Source of the DNA: Asterias amurensis
Lineage: Eukaryota; Echinodermata; Asteroidea; Forcipulatida; Asteriidae
Direction of reading: 5' to 3'
Length of the DNA stretch: 64,000 nt
NCBI RefSeq assembly: GCF_032118995.1
Contig: NC_092651.1
Span: 25,776,349-25,840,348, forward strand
Part shown: positions 1 to 10,449 of the stretch, in pieces
How the letters are laid out: the number at the start of each line of letters is the position of its first letter
Numbering within the stretch: the stretch's first letter is position 1
Notes under the pieces: model-generated
What the model was told of the DNA's origin: nothing
Database searches by the model: none
Seen by the model: the letters and a program-made list of their open reading frames with translations, nothing else
Position numbers and translations under genes: made by a program

Positions 1-75
1 TACTGTAAATTCAATAGGAAAGACTGTTTTATAAGCACCTGTGCACGCTCGCGTGTCGCTCCCATGTTTAAACAC
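1..75 (-). repeat. Partial dispersed repeat, shared with 12555-12800
   Basis: Read on the minus strand, this edge segment carries the core GACACGCGAGC followed by GTGCACAGGTGCTTATAA. The plus strand near 12656-12690 carries the same core with a few differences. It is therefore a truncated second copy of a dispersed repeat that runs off the window. No coding potential is seen. Confidence 0.55.
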
Positions 76-159
76 TTCATACTCTTGACCAATATAAATA
101 CATAAACTGTCTTAGAAACAAACTGTCTTCTTTAAACAAAAAAAGTTTCATCACAGAAA

Positions 160-723
160 ACATACCTTTATGTTGTACAGAAAATCGCTCGGGATTTGTC
201 TGTGTATGCTTCGACCGGTGAAAAGCTGTCTTTCTTGTAGTAGATATAGCTTCTGAGAGGTACCCCTGGCGCCACTGCCCTGGTAACTGCAGAAATCACC
301 TCTCTGGCTTTGTATCCTTTCTGAAGGGCATCCTGTATCTTTCGAGCCAGACTGTTAAATGACAATTTATCTGGTTGACCCGATGTTCCAATCTGCCCCT
401 GAATCTTTAGCTCCCTCCGTGCTAGGGTCACTGTGACCGCCGCTCTTGGTCTAACTGGAGGTCGGCAGGTTTCTCCTCCTCTTTCTTTGGTTGTAGCAGC
501 CCATCAGAATTTTGAGTTGAGTCATTATGTCATCGTCGTCCAGTTCTTCCATCTCTCCACTGTCTAGGTGACGGTTTACCTGCCGAAACAGTGCTCGCCG
601 GTCCTTTCCTTTCACTTCAACTTGTAAGTGCTCCAACACACTCACCTGCTGATCCTTGGTCAGGCCATACAGCGACACTTTCACATCTGCCTCTAGCTGC
701 TCCCATGACCTAGTAGTTGCCAT
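160..723 (-). mobile_element. Fossil LTR-retrotransposon gag region, left part off window
   Basis: Two adjacent minus-strand reading blocks look like gag of invertebrate Ty3/Gypsy-type elements. The first has a charged N-terminal helical region. The second has the pattern IGxxGQxDKLSFxSLAxxI followed by SAVxRAxxPGxxLRSY, which I recall from such gag proteins. It lies directly downstream of the LTR at 910-1793 in the same orientation, as expected for a gag leader. It appears interrupted about once in the visible part. The rest of the element is beyond the left edge, so its overall state cannot be judged. Confidence 0.65.
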
Positions 724-909
724 CTCTGCCGGCTAGTCTGGCACAAGCTTACTTTATCTCTTAAACTATGCTCCAACCTTCTTCGACATTCTTTTGACAA
801 CCCCTTCCTTACAAAATACAAGCCGCTAGTTGCAATGACTGCTGCATGGCCGTCATCTCACCGATTCGTAACTTTATCTCGAGAAGGGGTCCTTGTAAGG
901 GTGCCAAAA

Positions 910-1793
910 TGTACCAGGGTCTCAAGGTAAACCTGTGGCAAGGAAATATGAAGGCAATAGTTGGAGTCATTTTCTATCTTTCGGTTAAAACAAAGCATTT
1001 ATTAGTAAAAGTGCCTTAATACAAATGCTTCACTGTTGTAAGAGAAAACCAGTAGTGTGTACATAAGTTAAACATTCTGCTTTCCTTAACCTAGGGAGCT
1101 TTTGCATATATCCACAATTAAATATCATTTTGATAATCATATTCATTGATGAAAACTACTTATACGGGTTACTTCAATACCTCTATAAATTTAGACCGTC
1201 ACTTATTTTAACCGTTAACGCCTTCTGCTGGCAGTGACGCCCAGCAGTTTGTCCTGATAACAGTTATCTATAATATATTGGTTATGCCAAAAGTTGAACT
1301 TAATAATAATAGTTCCAACACTTTTTTCAATAATAAAACGCACCATGCAAAGCACTGCCAGGAATAGCAGATTCTTTAAAATGTAATATCAATACAACTA
1401 CAAAATAGCAAAGCTCAGGAATGACATTATAAATATTTTATAATACCCCCCGAAAAAGTTTTTAATATTTGCCGTAAAAAAATATCTTGATGTTAGTGCC
1501 GACAAGTTTGACCAGAGCTGAGAGCGTCCACAAAATATTATTACTCAAAGTATATCCAGCACTGATGGTGGAAAATACTTTGCAAACAGAAATTCACCAA
1601 ATATTGTAGGACTATGATGACGTCATAGACCTTTATAACCATGACCATCAAATTATACGTATCGGAAAACCCCTTACAACCAACTTTCCATCATAAATAT
1701 GTTTAAATATAATTGTTATCAAAAATATGTTGAGATATAATTTTGGCGCACTTTGATTCAATTCTGACCCACTGTGCATTGGTGGGTGCTACA
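910..1793 (-). mobile_element. Candidate LTR of the left-edge retrotransposon
   Basis: The segment begins TGTACCA and ends TGCTACA, giving short inverted termini of the TGTA...TACA type. On the minus strand it is followed a few bases later by TGGCACCCTTACAAGG, a good position for a primer-binding site, and then by the gag-like blocks at 160-723. Length about 884 bp is within the LTR range. The partner LTR is outside the window, so age cannot be estimated and the limits rest on the termini alone. A block at about 1197-1262 resembles 4777-4845 (see that entry). Confidence 0.5.
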
Positions 1794-2097
1794 CCCTAAC
1801 AGGGACTTAATAATGATAATAAATAAACATTTATTTAGCACCTTATGCTTGGCTTCAAAGCGCTTTACAAATTTACAAAAAACAGCACCTACAGATCGCA
1901 GATAAGCAAACTTGCAGACAGGAATATATCTCTCTGTCCAGCATTCTGACTCCCCGTCCCCGCGGGCCTCGGTCAAACCCAAGTTCCGAAAATCCTACAT
2001 TTTACGGCTTTTACAGCTTTAGTTGCACAGCAGTCTATCAATGTTGCCCTTATCCTCTTTAGGGTAACATTGTATCTCATCTTGAGCATCAGCCCCT
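1794..2097. other. Spacer with a GCGCTTTACAAA-type repeat tail
   Basis: No gene is seen. Around 1815-1875 is an AT-rich stretch and the motif AAAGCGCTTTACAAA, a common 3'-tail motif of invertebrate short repeats. A similar GCGCTTTATAAATG occurs at 33858. A short open frame here has no recognisable protein features. Confidence 0.35.
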
Positions 2098-2116
2098 TCC
2101 CCCCCCCCCCCCCCCC
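2098..2116. repeat. Poly(C) tract
   Basis: A run of about 18 C residues immediately precedes the satellite array. It is a length-unstable homopolymer, and its exact length in an assembly is unreliable. Confidence 0.9.
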
Positions 2117-2164
2117 AGGTGAGCGTGATCAACCCTAATATTCAATTTGTATGTATAGTTGTCT

Positions 2165-3605
2165 GGAATGTGACATTGTGGAAAGCAAACTTTTTACTCG
2201 CACTAAGAAACCATTTGTTTGTGACATTGTGGAAAATCAAACTTTTTACACCAATTCCATCACACACTCTGAGAAACCATTTGTTTGTGACATTGTGGAA
2301 AGCAAACTTTTTTTGCAAACAATGTTTTCAAATTGATCATAAGTTTTATAGCAACTTGACACAAACTGAGAAACCATTTGTTTGTGACATTGTGGAAAGC
2401 AAACTTTTTGCAAACAATCTGTTTTCAAATTGATCATAAGTTTTGTAGAAACTTGACACCATCTGAGAAATCATTTGTTTGTGACATGGTGGAAAATCAA
2501 ACTTTTTGCACGCATTCCATCACACAATCTGAGACACCATTTGTTTGTGACATTGTGGAAAACAAACTTTTTGTAAACAATCTGTTTTCAAATTGATCAT
2601 AAGTTTTGTAGAAACTTGACACAAACTGAGAAACCATTTGTTTGTGACATTTCTGGAAAACAAAATTTTTGTAAACAATCTGTTTTCAAATTGATCATAA
2701 GTTTTATAGAAACTTGACACAAACTGAGAAACCATTTGTTTGTGACATTGTGGAAAGCAAACTTTTTACAAACAATCTGTCTTCAAATTGATCATAAGTT
2801 TTATAGAAACTTGCCACAATCTGAGAAACCATTTGTTTGTGAAATTGTGGAAAGCAAACTTTTTGCAAACAATCTGTTTTCAAATTGATCATAAGTTTTG
2901 GAGAAACTTGACACCATCTGAGAAATCATTTGTTTGTGACATGGTGGAAAATCAAACTTTTTGCACGCATTCCATCACACAATCTGAGAAACCATTTGTT
3001 TGTGACTTTGTGGAAAACAAACCTTTTGTAAACAATCTGTTTTCAAATAGATCATAAGTTTTATACAAACTTGACAAAAACTGAGAAACCATTTGTTTGT
3101 GACATTGTGGAAAACAAACTTTTGCAAACAATCTGTTTTCAAATTGATCATAAGTTTTGTAGAAACTTGACACAAACTGAGAAACCATTTGTTTGTGACA
3201 TTGTGGAAAACAAACCTTTTGTAAACAATCTGTTTTCAAATTGATCATAAGTTTTATAGAAACTTGACACAAACTGAGAAACCATTTGTTTGTGACATTG
3301 TGGAAAACAAACCTTTTGTAAACAATCTGTTTTCAAATTGATCATAAGTTTTATAGCAACTTGACACAAACTGAGAAACCATTTGTTTGTGACATTGTGG
3401 AAAACAAACTTTTTGTAAACAATCTGTTTTCAAATTGATCATAAGTTTTATAGAAACGAGACACAAACTGAGAAACCATTTGTTTGTGACATTGTGGAAA
3501 GCAAATTTTTGACAAGCAGTCTGTTTTCAAATTGATCATAAGTTTTATAGAAACTTGACACAACCTGAGAAACCATTTGTTTGTGACATTGTGGAAAAGC
3601 AGACG
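2165..3605. repeat. 97-bp satellite array with 163-bp variant units
   Basis: The landmark TGATCATAAGTTTT recurs at about 2334, 2431, 2594, 2692, 2789, 2886, 3049, 3145, 3242, 3339, 3436 and 3533. Most spacings are 96-98 bp. Two are 163 bp, where an extra 66-bp unit with CACGCATTCCATCACACA is inserted, which points to a small higher-order unit. Several overlapping open frames occur on both strands; they follow from the repeat and are not genes. The plus-strand translation repeats EKPFVCDIVE, close to the C2H2 zinc-finger linker and first strand (see findings). Confidence 0.93.
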
Positions 3606-4490
3606 GTATAAACTGTTTGATTCTAAACCAGAAGTGTAACTGGACTTAAATGTTTGTAGAATGATGTCAAGAAACGGCTGAAGTTTTGCTAGTTTGTTGC
3701 TTGGTACCTAGGGCCTACGAGGGGCGTGGTTGTTGCCAAGATGGAAGAAGCGCACGATGGATTGAAAACTATTACAAGGCCTAATTGATGGAAAGAAGTA
3801 GTTAATCAAAGTCTCTGTTGTAGACCAGTAAATGTGGTATTGAGGCAATCGTTTTTATCCCCATGGCAAGAAGGCATAATAATAAACCACATTTATAAGG
3901 CAAATTATAAATCACAGATTCCTTAACGTGCCTAACAACAATATTAAAAAAAAAACTGACCAATTAAAATATTGGATAATATTATGGTAACTGAAATTAA
4001 ACGACATAAAAAGATTCTACTATATAAATATTAGCAGATATTAAAACATTTGAAACACAGGTCTAGATATAAACACATACAAACAGATATATTAAAAATA
4101 CAATAAAAGATCAATCCCTCCAACATACATTGAATCAGGAGCAATTACACTCAATTATAAATAATTATAAATTGGCCTTTTAAGGGCACCACAGACAATA
4201 TCTGAACATCACTGGCCTGTGCATCTCCTTAATGAGACGCCAGAGTTAGACTTTCCAGAAAAGGCCGAAAAAGACCTTTGTACTAATTAGTATTCAAACC
4301 GAGGTCACGCATGAAAAATCATGCCTACTCGCGCAGATAAATGACAAAGGAGACTTATTAAATCGAGTGTTCTGCGGGTGGACTGTATGGGACTGCATTG
4401 CCACTGACTCCAACAACTTGAAGGCCATCTAGGGGCAACTAAGGACAATGAGACAACTTCTGCTGGTAAAAAACTCTTCTGCCAAAAACA
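3606..4490. other. AT-rich spacer, no gene seen
   Basis: I find no conserved reading frame, tRNA or clear repeat boundary here. The centre (about 3890-4150) is very AT-rich. The stretch lies between the satellite array and the helix-hairpin-helix fragment. Confidence 0.4.
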
Positions 4491-4697
4491 TCACCTGTGA
4501 GCCGGTGCAATAATAAGTAGTCCCTTTTCTGCTAGTTCATGTTGTTTGGATTGAAGTGTAGGGGTATCGTGGAAATCATCGATAGTTACATTCCCTTTTT
4601 CTGCTAGAGTGGATGTTATAACTTGAACGTATTTGATCCCAATTCCTGGTAGGGTTGCAAGTTCTTTGGTCGAGGCTTTATTGAGGTTAATTGCCAT
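4491..4697 (-). CDS. Small helix-hairpin-helix ORF, probably part of an element
   Basis: A 68-residue frame starts MAINLNKASTKELATLPGIG. This is the classic helix-hairpin-helix DNA-binding signature (INLNxAxxxELxxLPGIGxxxAxxI) seen in ComEA-like proteins and, as I recall, at the start of some invertebrate mobile-element proteins. The second half is a short alpha/beta tail with no match I know. No splice sites or partner exons were found. Just upstream in its own direction is a block resembling part of the LTR at 910-1793, so a fragment of an old LTR element is more likely than a host gene. Function is not assigned. Confidence 0.4.
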   Translation of the reverse strand: MAINLNKASTKELATLPGIGIKYVQVITSTLAEKGNVTIDDFHDTPTLQSKQHELAEKGLLIIAPAHR

Positions 4698-4776
4698 GTT
4701 TATCGGGGGATCTCTACAAAAAAATGCTTACAAAACTACTTAGAAGCTGTTGTTTTTTGGCTGCAATTACAGCAAT

Positions 4777-4845
4777 ATTTGTCACTTTATGTACTGTCAA
4801 TGCCCCTGTTGGAAATGACGCCCATCAGTTTGACCTGAATGACAG
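4777..4845 (-). mobile_element. LTR-related block matching 1197-1262
   Basis: By eye about three-quarters of positions match the block inside the left LTR, including GACGCCC-A/G-CAGTTTG and the flanking GTCACT and GACAGT/AACAGT. It is in the same orientation. It suggests a second, more diverged relative of the left-edge LTR. The rest of that LTR is not recognisable. Confidence 0.35.
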
Positions 4846-5219
4846 TACGTCGCAATTTGGCGGCTTGAAATTTTCTTGGACTTGTTTTGTCCAAAAAAGA
4901 AAATGGTTTTGCTCAATAAAACCAATAAAGGCACTGCATGGCTTAATGATACAACAGCTCCTATAATAACGTACACTACGTACGTAAAGTATAATAGCAA
5001 TTACTCAAGTATGAAAATGAAATACATGTAAAAAAAAAAAAACTAAGAATAACAGGCTTAAATCAGAAAGCCTCGTTTCAAAGGTGACGCTTTCGGTAAG
5101 GTGTGAGAACGTTTGTGAATAATTGATTCTCTTTTTTTTTATTTTTATTTTTTTTTTTTTATTAGGCCGATAAAATGTTTCTATAGTGACAAGAATCAAT
5201 TATTATAAAACTTCTCAGC

Positions 5220-5300
5220 GGTTTGATTTCTCAACGGACACAGAGAAATATATTTTCTTAAAACTCTAAACGTATTTCTTTCTCAACGGACGCAGAGCTA
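5220..5300. repeat. Short direct repeat TTTCTCAACGGAC
   Basis: The phrase TTTCTCAACGGAC(A/G)CAGAG occurs twice, about 56 bp apart, each near an AAATCAAA or GATTT flank. It may be part of the subterminal region of an unclassified element. No gene is present. Confidence 0.45.
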
Positions 5301-5409
5301 GAAATCAAATAATATAAAATTAGGATGTCCTATAAGTTTAATACTCGTCGCCAATGTTGTATTTACCTGAGTCTTCAAGGAAACGGAAAACAGGAAATAG
5401 ACTGCACGC

Positions 5410-6540
5410 AGTTGATTGCTTCTCAAGACTGATGAGCAAACCACTTGGCAGCCCGGAAGGCGCCCAGTGGCACGCTCCAGTGGTTTAATGAATATGCATG
5501 ACTATATTATGCAAGTATACTACAGTAGTAGGCATCGACATGGATGTCCGTCTACCTCAGCCATGACAATGGGCGGATATCCGACGAGATCACGGGGTAG
5601 CCCTTGGAGGGGGGTACCGCTCACTCTTCAGGGACCTTGCTACACATTGGCTGCGGGTCGTCCCCCTACTGGCAGTCACTGTCGTCTCCCGAGCTTGGAA
5701 GGTTACTCTTCTTACACCTAGATGCCATTTGCTGCTAGACTAAGCTGGCATCTATCTTGTTGGAACAGCCACCCATCATCATGTGACCAACCTGACCACA
5801 GTTAAAACAGATTGACGGCTGTCTTGCGTTCCGTGGCTTTGGCTTCGACCAGTGCGTCGGCTGAGCACCGGTAGGTCTGAAATGCTGGGGAGCTGAGTCT
5901 AAGGGCTTGGTAGTGAGACTGGGGATCTTCGCTCATTGGCCAGTTGTACCCACAGCTGTCGCAGTACACTTTACCCACTTTACCGCCCGTTTCTCCTCTT
6001 TCTCTTGTTCCCTCTATTCCTGTTGCCGGACTTCCATCAAGAGTGTAACGAAGTCAGGGGGGTCGGTCCGCTTCTTTAAGTCTAACTGAAGTAAGAGAGT
6101 CCATTGTACAGACAACCTCTTGAGAACTAATGATTCCTGACGTTGTCCACCCTCTTCACCGCAATTGCTCCGGCGTCCTCTACTCTAGTCAGAAGTTCCT
6201 GCAGTCAGGTCAAATAATCTGAGGAGCCTTTCTCTAGACCTCTGGTAACAGTCACAGAATTTGAGATACAGCTCATCCCCATCAGGCACTCTTCTGCTGA
6301 AGCACTCTTTCCCAGTGCCAACACAATGTTGCTCGCTTGGGGTAGGAGGGACTCTATCAAGCGACTAAGTTTCTCTGATTGTGAAACCCCAGCATCGTCT
6401 ACCAACTGGCGTGCTGGCCGCTTCCAGCTCTCAAAATCAAATGCTCCACTTGGCATTTCTTGTGTATCACATAGCAGCACTTTCCAAGATGCAACGCTAT
6501 CGCTTTCAGGTATTGCCCCATTCTCCATTCTGAAAGGTAT
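5410..6540 (-). mobile_element. Fossil LTR-retrotransposon gag, zinc knuckle and protease start
   Basis: On the minus strand, in order, are a gag region with the pattern LxxLIESLLPQA followed by LTRV-type and TDPPDFVTLLMEVRQQE motifs, a CCHC-type zinc knuckle reading CFNCGQVGHMMMGGC, and a segment PIVMAEVDGHPCRC that looks like the start of a retroviral-type aspartic protease. This order (gag, knuckle, protease) is that of Ty3/Gypsy-type elements. The copy is clearly decayed, with many interruptions, and no polymerase or LTR is visible. It is an old fossil. Confidence 0.7.
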
Positions 6541-8150
6541 CTAAAGTTCCATGAGACGTCTACTTGGAAATGAAAACACAAACCTTCTTAATTTTTTGTG
6601 TAAATCTTGAATTTGCAATCTTAGAAACCCTCTTCTGTAGCACTTTCCAAGATGCAACGATATCACTTCGGGAATTTCTCCATTCTCCATGCCGAGAGGT
6701 TTCTCAAGTTCCATGAGACAAACTACATGAAAACACAATTTTTTTTTTTTCTTGTGTAAATCTTGAATTTGCAATCTTAGAAACCCTCTTCTGTAGCACT
6801 TTCCAAGATGCAACGATATTACTTCGGGAACTTCTCCTTTCTCCATGCCGAGAGGTTTCTTATGTTCCATGAGACAAACTACATGAAAACACAAATCTTT
6901 TTTGTTTTCTTGTGTAAATCTTGAATTTACAATCTCAGAAACCATTTTTTGTAGCACTTTCCAAGATGCAACGATATCACTATCGAGAATTTCTCCATTC
7001 TCCATGCCGAGATGTTTCTTAAGATCCATGAGAAAACAGCTTGTTTGAGAATGAAAACACAAACAGTGGCACAAAGCGGTAGGGCTCAGCACCGCGGACT
7101 TTGACCGGGCCCTCGACCTCAACCTCGTCGTCGTTGGCATTGGACTCGTCGACTTCAGCAGACAGGTGTCAGATTAAGAATCACTATTATTATTATCACT
7201 AGTATTACTATTATCAGATGAACTTGGGCCAACCGACAGCAGTTCCCCCACAATGCTGTGTTCCTCCCATGAATCATTATCAGAAAGATTTTCCACAAAA
7301 TTCTGCAAGTTCTCAATGTGTAATTCTACAACTACTTTATTTTGTAAATCTTATATTTGCACTCTTAGAAACCCTCTTTTGCAGCACTTTCCAAGATGCA
7401 ACGATATCGCTATCGTGAATTTCTCCATTCTCCGTGCAGAGAGGTATCTCAAGTTCCCTGAGACAAACTACATGAGAATGAAAACACAAACCTTCTTCAA
7501 TTACTTGAGGAAATCTTGAATTTGCAGTCTTAGAAACCATTTCTTGCAGCACTTTCCAAGATGCAACGATATTGCAATCGGGTATCGTTCCATTCTCCAT
7601 TCCGAGAGGTATCTCAAAGTTCCATGAGACAAACTACATGAAAATCTTTGTTTGGTTTCTTGTGTACCACTTGAATTTACAATCTTAGAAACCCTCTTCT
7701 GTAGCACTTTCCAAGATGCAACGATATCGCTATCTTGTATTTCTCCATTCTCCATGCCAAGAGGTATCTCAAGTTCCCTGAGACAAACTACATGAGAATG
7801 AAAACACAAACCTTCAATTACTTGAGGAAATCTTGAACACAAACCTTCAATTACTTGAGGAAATCTTGAATTTGCAATCTTAGAAACCATTTCTTGCAGC
7901 ACTTTCCAAGATGCAACGATATTGCAATCGGGTATTGTTCCATTCTTCATTCCAAGAGGTATCTCAAGTTCCTTGAGGCAAACTACATGAAAATCTTTGT
8001 TTGGTTTCTTGTGCAAATCTTGAATTTACAATCTTAGAAACCCTCTTCTGTAGCACTTTCCAAGATGCAACAATATCGCTATCGAGAAATCCTCCATTCT
8101 CCATGCCGAGAGGTATCACAAGTTCCTTGAGAAAAACTACATATGAGAAT
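6440..8150 (-). repeat. Array of nine ~155-bp repeats between fossil blocks
   Basis: The phrase GCACTTTCCAAGATGCAAC recurs near 6477, 6640, 6797, 6954, 7384, 7549, 7704, 7899 and 8053. Spacing is mostly 154-165 bp. Each unit also carries CTCCATTCTCCATGCCGAGA and CTTGAATTTGCAATCTTAGA. The first unit merges into the gag fossil at 6440-6540. A further block (about 7055-7250) recurs at 8150-8340, so a unit of about 1.1 kb has itself been duplicated. A 35-bp nested duplication lies near 7810-7870. Minus-strand open frames within it reflect the repeat. Confidence 0.85.
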
Positions 8151-8359
8151 GAAAACACAAACAGTGGCACAACTGGCTCAAAGCGGTAGGGTTCAGCACC
8201 GCAGACTTCGACCGGGCCTTCGCAGTGACTCGCATCTTCAGCAGACAGGTTGTCAGAATCTCTATTATTACTTTTGCTAGTATTGCTATTACTATCGTTC
8301 GTGGCCTTGTCCTCATGAGAACTATCTGGGGTGCCTAACTCTTTGATGTTGCAGACACG

Positions 8360-9065
8360 CGTCTGGAAATCTGTTTCCCCCACCACATACTCTTCTAACT
8401 CAGTTTTAGCCTGTGCTTGTGTTAACATACACATTTCTTTGGCTAAAATCTCACCATAAGTATTGTCAAGATCATGTCCCAAAAGAACATCTCTTTGTAG
8501 GCCATCTATGGCTGCTACTAAAACTTGACCAGACACTACTGCACACTGCAGATTTACTAAAGCTAAAGGTACGGTCACTGGACCACCTATGCCTCTTACT
8601 GTGATATGCCTACTTGGCAAATAACATTGTGATGGTACCAGACTGGCTTTGACTGCAGTCCGAGTACATGCCGAGTCTCTCTAGATTCGGACTTGTTTAC
8701 CTTCGAGTGTTCCCAGTAATACACACTTTTCCAACTGTATTTCTGCTGGGTCAAACATTTCATTGTCTGCCCCAGAGTCTACAGTAGTTTCACATCTGAG
8801 AACATTCTTAGGACTTACACCGTTGTATTGTGGCTTACTTTGCCCAGAGTTACTTTTCTCTGTTTTACACGATACACCAGAGCATGTCTGGCTACTACTA
8901 CTACTTCTGCCCTGATTGTCATCAGACTTTATTTATTTTATTTATTTATTTTAATTCTTCGGACAAACAATAAAACAAGCAAAGGACAAAGTTTGACAAA
9001 ATGAACTAATGTGTCCGTACTCTTTACACTTACAGTAATAACACTGTCTGTCACACATAGGACTT
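8360..9065 (-). mobile_element. Second fossil LTR-retrotransposon block: zinc knuckle and protease
   Basis: Reading on the minus strand from about 9065, there is a knuckle-like CYYCKCKEYGHISSFC segment, then TTVDSGADNEMF (an aspartic-protease-like active-site neighbourhood), then VSGQVLVAAIDGLQRDVLLG and HDL. These are typical of the region between gag and polymerase in Gypsy-like elements. A TTTA-rich simple repeat interrupts the block near 8930-8955. The copy is broken, with several interruptions, and no polymerase is visible. It may be the partner of the gag fossil at 5410-6540, displaced by the repeat array, or a separate copy. Confidence 0.6.
8928..8956. repeat. (TTTA)n simple repeat
   Basis: About six TTTA units lie inside the fossil retrotransposon block. 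Confidence 0.85.
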
Positions 9066-9090
9066 TGGCCTTACATGGCCGTTACTACTT

Positions 9091-9390
9091 TCACCACCTT
9101 TTGCTCACGGCTGACATAACTAAAATGTGGTGACTAAGATTCCAAAAATATGACAAACAAGACACAGTTGAATTTTTACAGTTCACTATATCCTTCTTTG
9201 CCTTTCTGTATTTCTTCCGAAGATCCTCAATTCTATCCTTCAAAGATTCCCATGTGTTGTATGGGCAATCTGGGAATCGCTCCACAAATGCTGATCGTAT
9301 GATTGGTTCAGTTGAGTAACCCTCTCTCGTCTTCACTTCTCCTTCAAGTTGGTGAACTGTTGATGCTCCCTTCTCGGTGACATCATTCAA
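9091..9390 (-). pseudogene. Myb/SANT-like DNA-binding fragment
   Basis: A 99-residue minus-strand frame contains the stretch TWESLKDRIEDLRKKYRKAK, close to the third-helix region of Myb/SANT-like domains (the NxxCxxKIxNLxxxYxxxK pattern). These are found both in host regulators and in the accessory protein of PIF/Harbinger transposons. The first helices are not clear and the C-terminal 25 residues look non-coding. I could not connect it to other exons. It is best treated as a fragment of a Harbinger-like element or a decayed host domain. Confidence 0.3.
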
Positions 9391-10057
9391 ACCTCTCTCT
9401 GTGTCTGCCTCTCTTACAGTGTCTTGAGTTGAGAGAAGAATTTAGCAAACTGCTTGGAACCAAAGTTTGGTTAGCAGAGTTTTGAGAATGTGTTGTTGCT
9501 GATAATTTTTTTTTAAAGAGCACTAAAGCTTAGCAGAAACAGTTCCCGGCTACTTTTATTAAGGGGGTGAGTTGCTTAGTAATTATCCTTTTTTAAGCAG
9601 TATTTCAAGTTTTTAGCTCTGTGAGATTAGGCCGTTGTATGTAAGATCCTCAAAGCACTATAACCTTTGACCTTTCTTTGTTATACCTTGCATAGGCCGC
9701 TGTGGCTGTGATCAAACCAGCATACTTGCATGTGTGTATGCCCAACAAACCCACAGACATTGATAGGTCTTTTTTGGACCTCAATGAGGGCGCTATTTGA
9801 TCTTGTAACGTCGTCATAGACCTGTACGCGCATAAGGCATGAATGAGGTGCATGTTGGTCTAGCTAGCGATCAAGTTTGTTCGTTGCTAGGCTAGCGTGC
9901 AATTAACTTGCGCAATGGGATTTTGCGAAAAAAAGGTCTATGTCATACATGTATACAAGGGTTCTATTAAATCTAATAAAGAGTCCGTCATGTAATTAGG
10001 CATAAAGTACTTATATGTGAAACTCCATGCCAAAACCAGGTATCCTCTTTCCAAGAC
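9391..10057. other. Intergenic, dispersed-repeat debris
   Basis: No gene is seen. The part from about 9630 to 9955 reads like an old dispersed repeat, with the motif TGAGGGCGCT also found near 33502. Confidence 0.35.
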
Positions 10058-10449
10058 TTAAAGGCTGTAGACACTATTGGTAATTACTCAAAATAATTAT
10101 TAGCATAAAACCTTATTGGTAACGAGTAATGGGGAGAGGTTGATGGTATAAAACACTGAGAAACGGCTCCCTCATGAAGTAACGTAGTTTTCGAGAAAGA
10201 AGTAATTTTCCACGATTATGATTTTGAGACCTCAGACTTTCAAATTTAGAATTTGAGGTCTCGAAAGCAACCATTTAAAAGCACCCAACTTCGTGTTACA
10301 AGGGAATTTTTTCTTTCATTATTATCTCGCAAGTTCGACGACCAATTGAGCTCAAATTTTCACAGGTTTGTTATTTTATGCATATGTTGAGATACACCTA
10401 GTGAGAAGACTGGTCTTTGACAATTACCAATAGTGTCCACTGTCTTTAA
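10058..10449. mobile_element. TTAA-flanked MITE, family A, full copy
   Basis: It begins TTAA followed by AGGCTGTAGACACTATTGG and ends CCAATAGTGTCCACTGTCT followed by TTAA. The inverted termini are about 20 bp long, with a TTAA at each outer edge. There is no coding capacity, and the internal sequence matches the other copies at 23774, 25207, 50627 and 62982. TTAA target duplication is the habit of piggyBac and Kolobok elements; the assignment is an inference. Confidence 0.85.

Noticed and set aside
2119-3563. Many overlapping 60-106-residue frames on both strands
   Set aside because: They follow from the 97-bp satellite, are mutually overlapping, and lack splice or start context.
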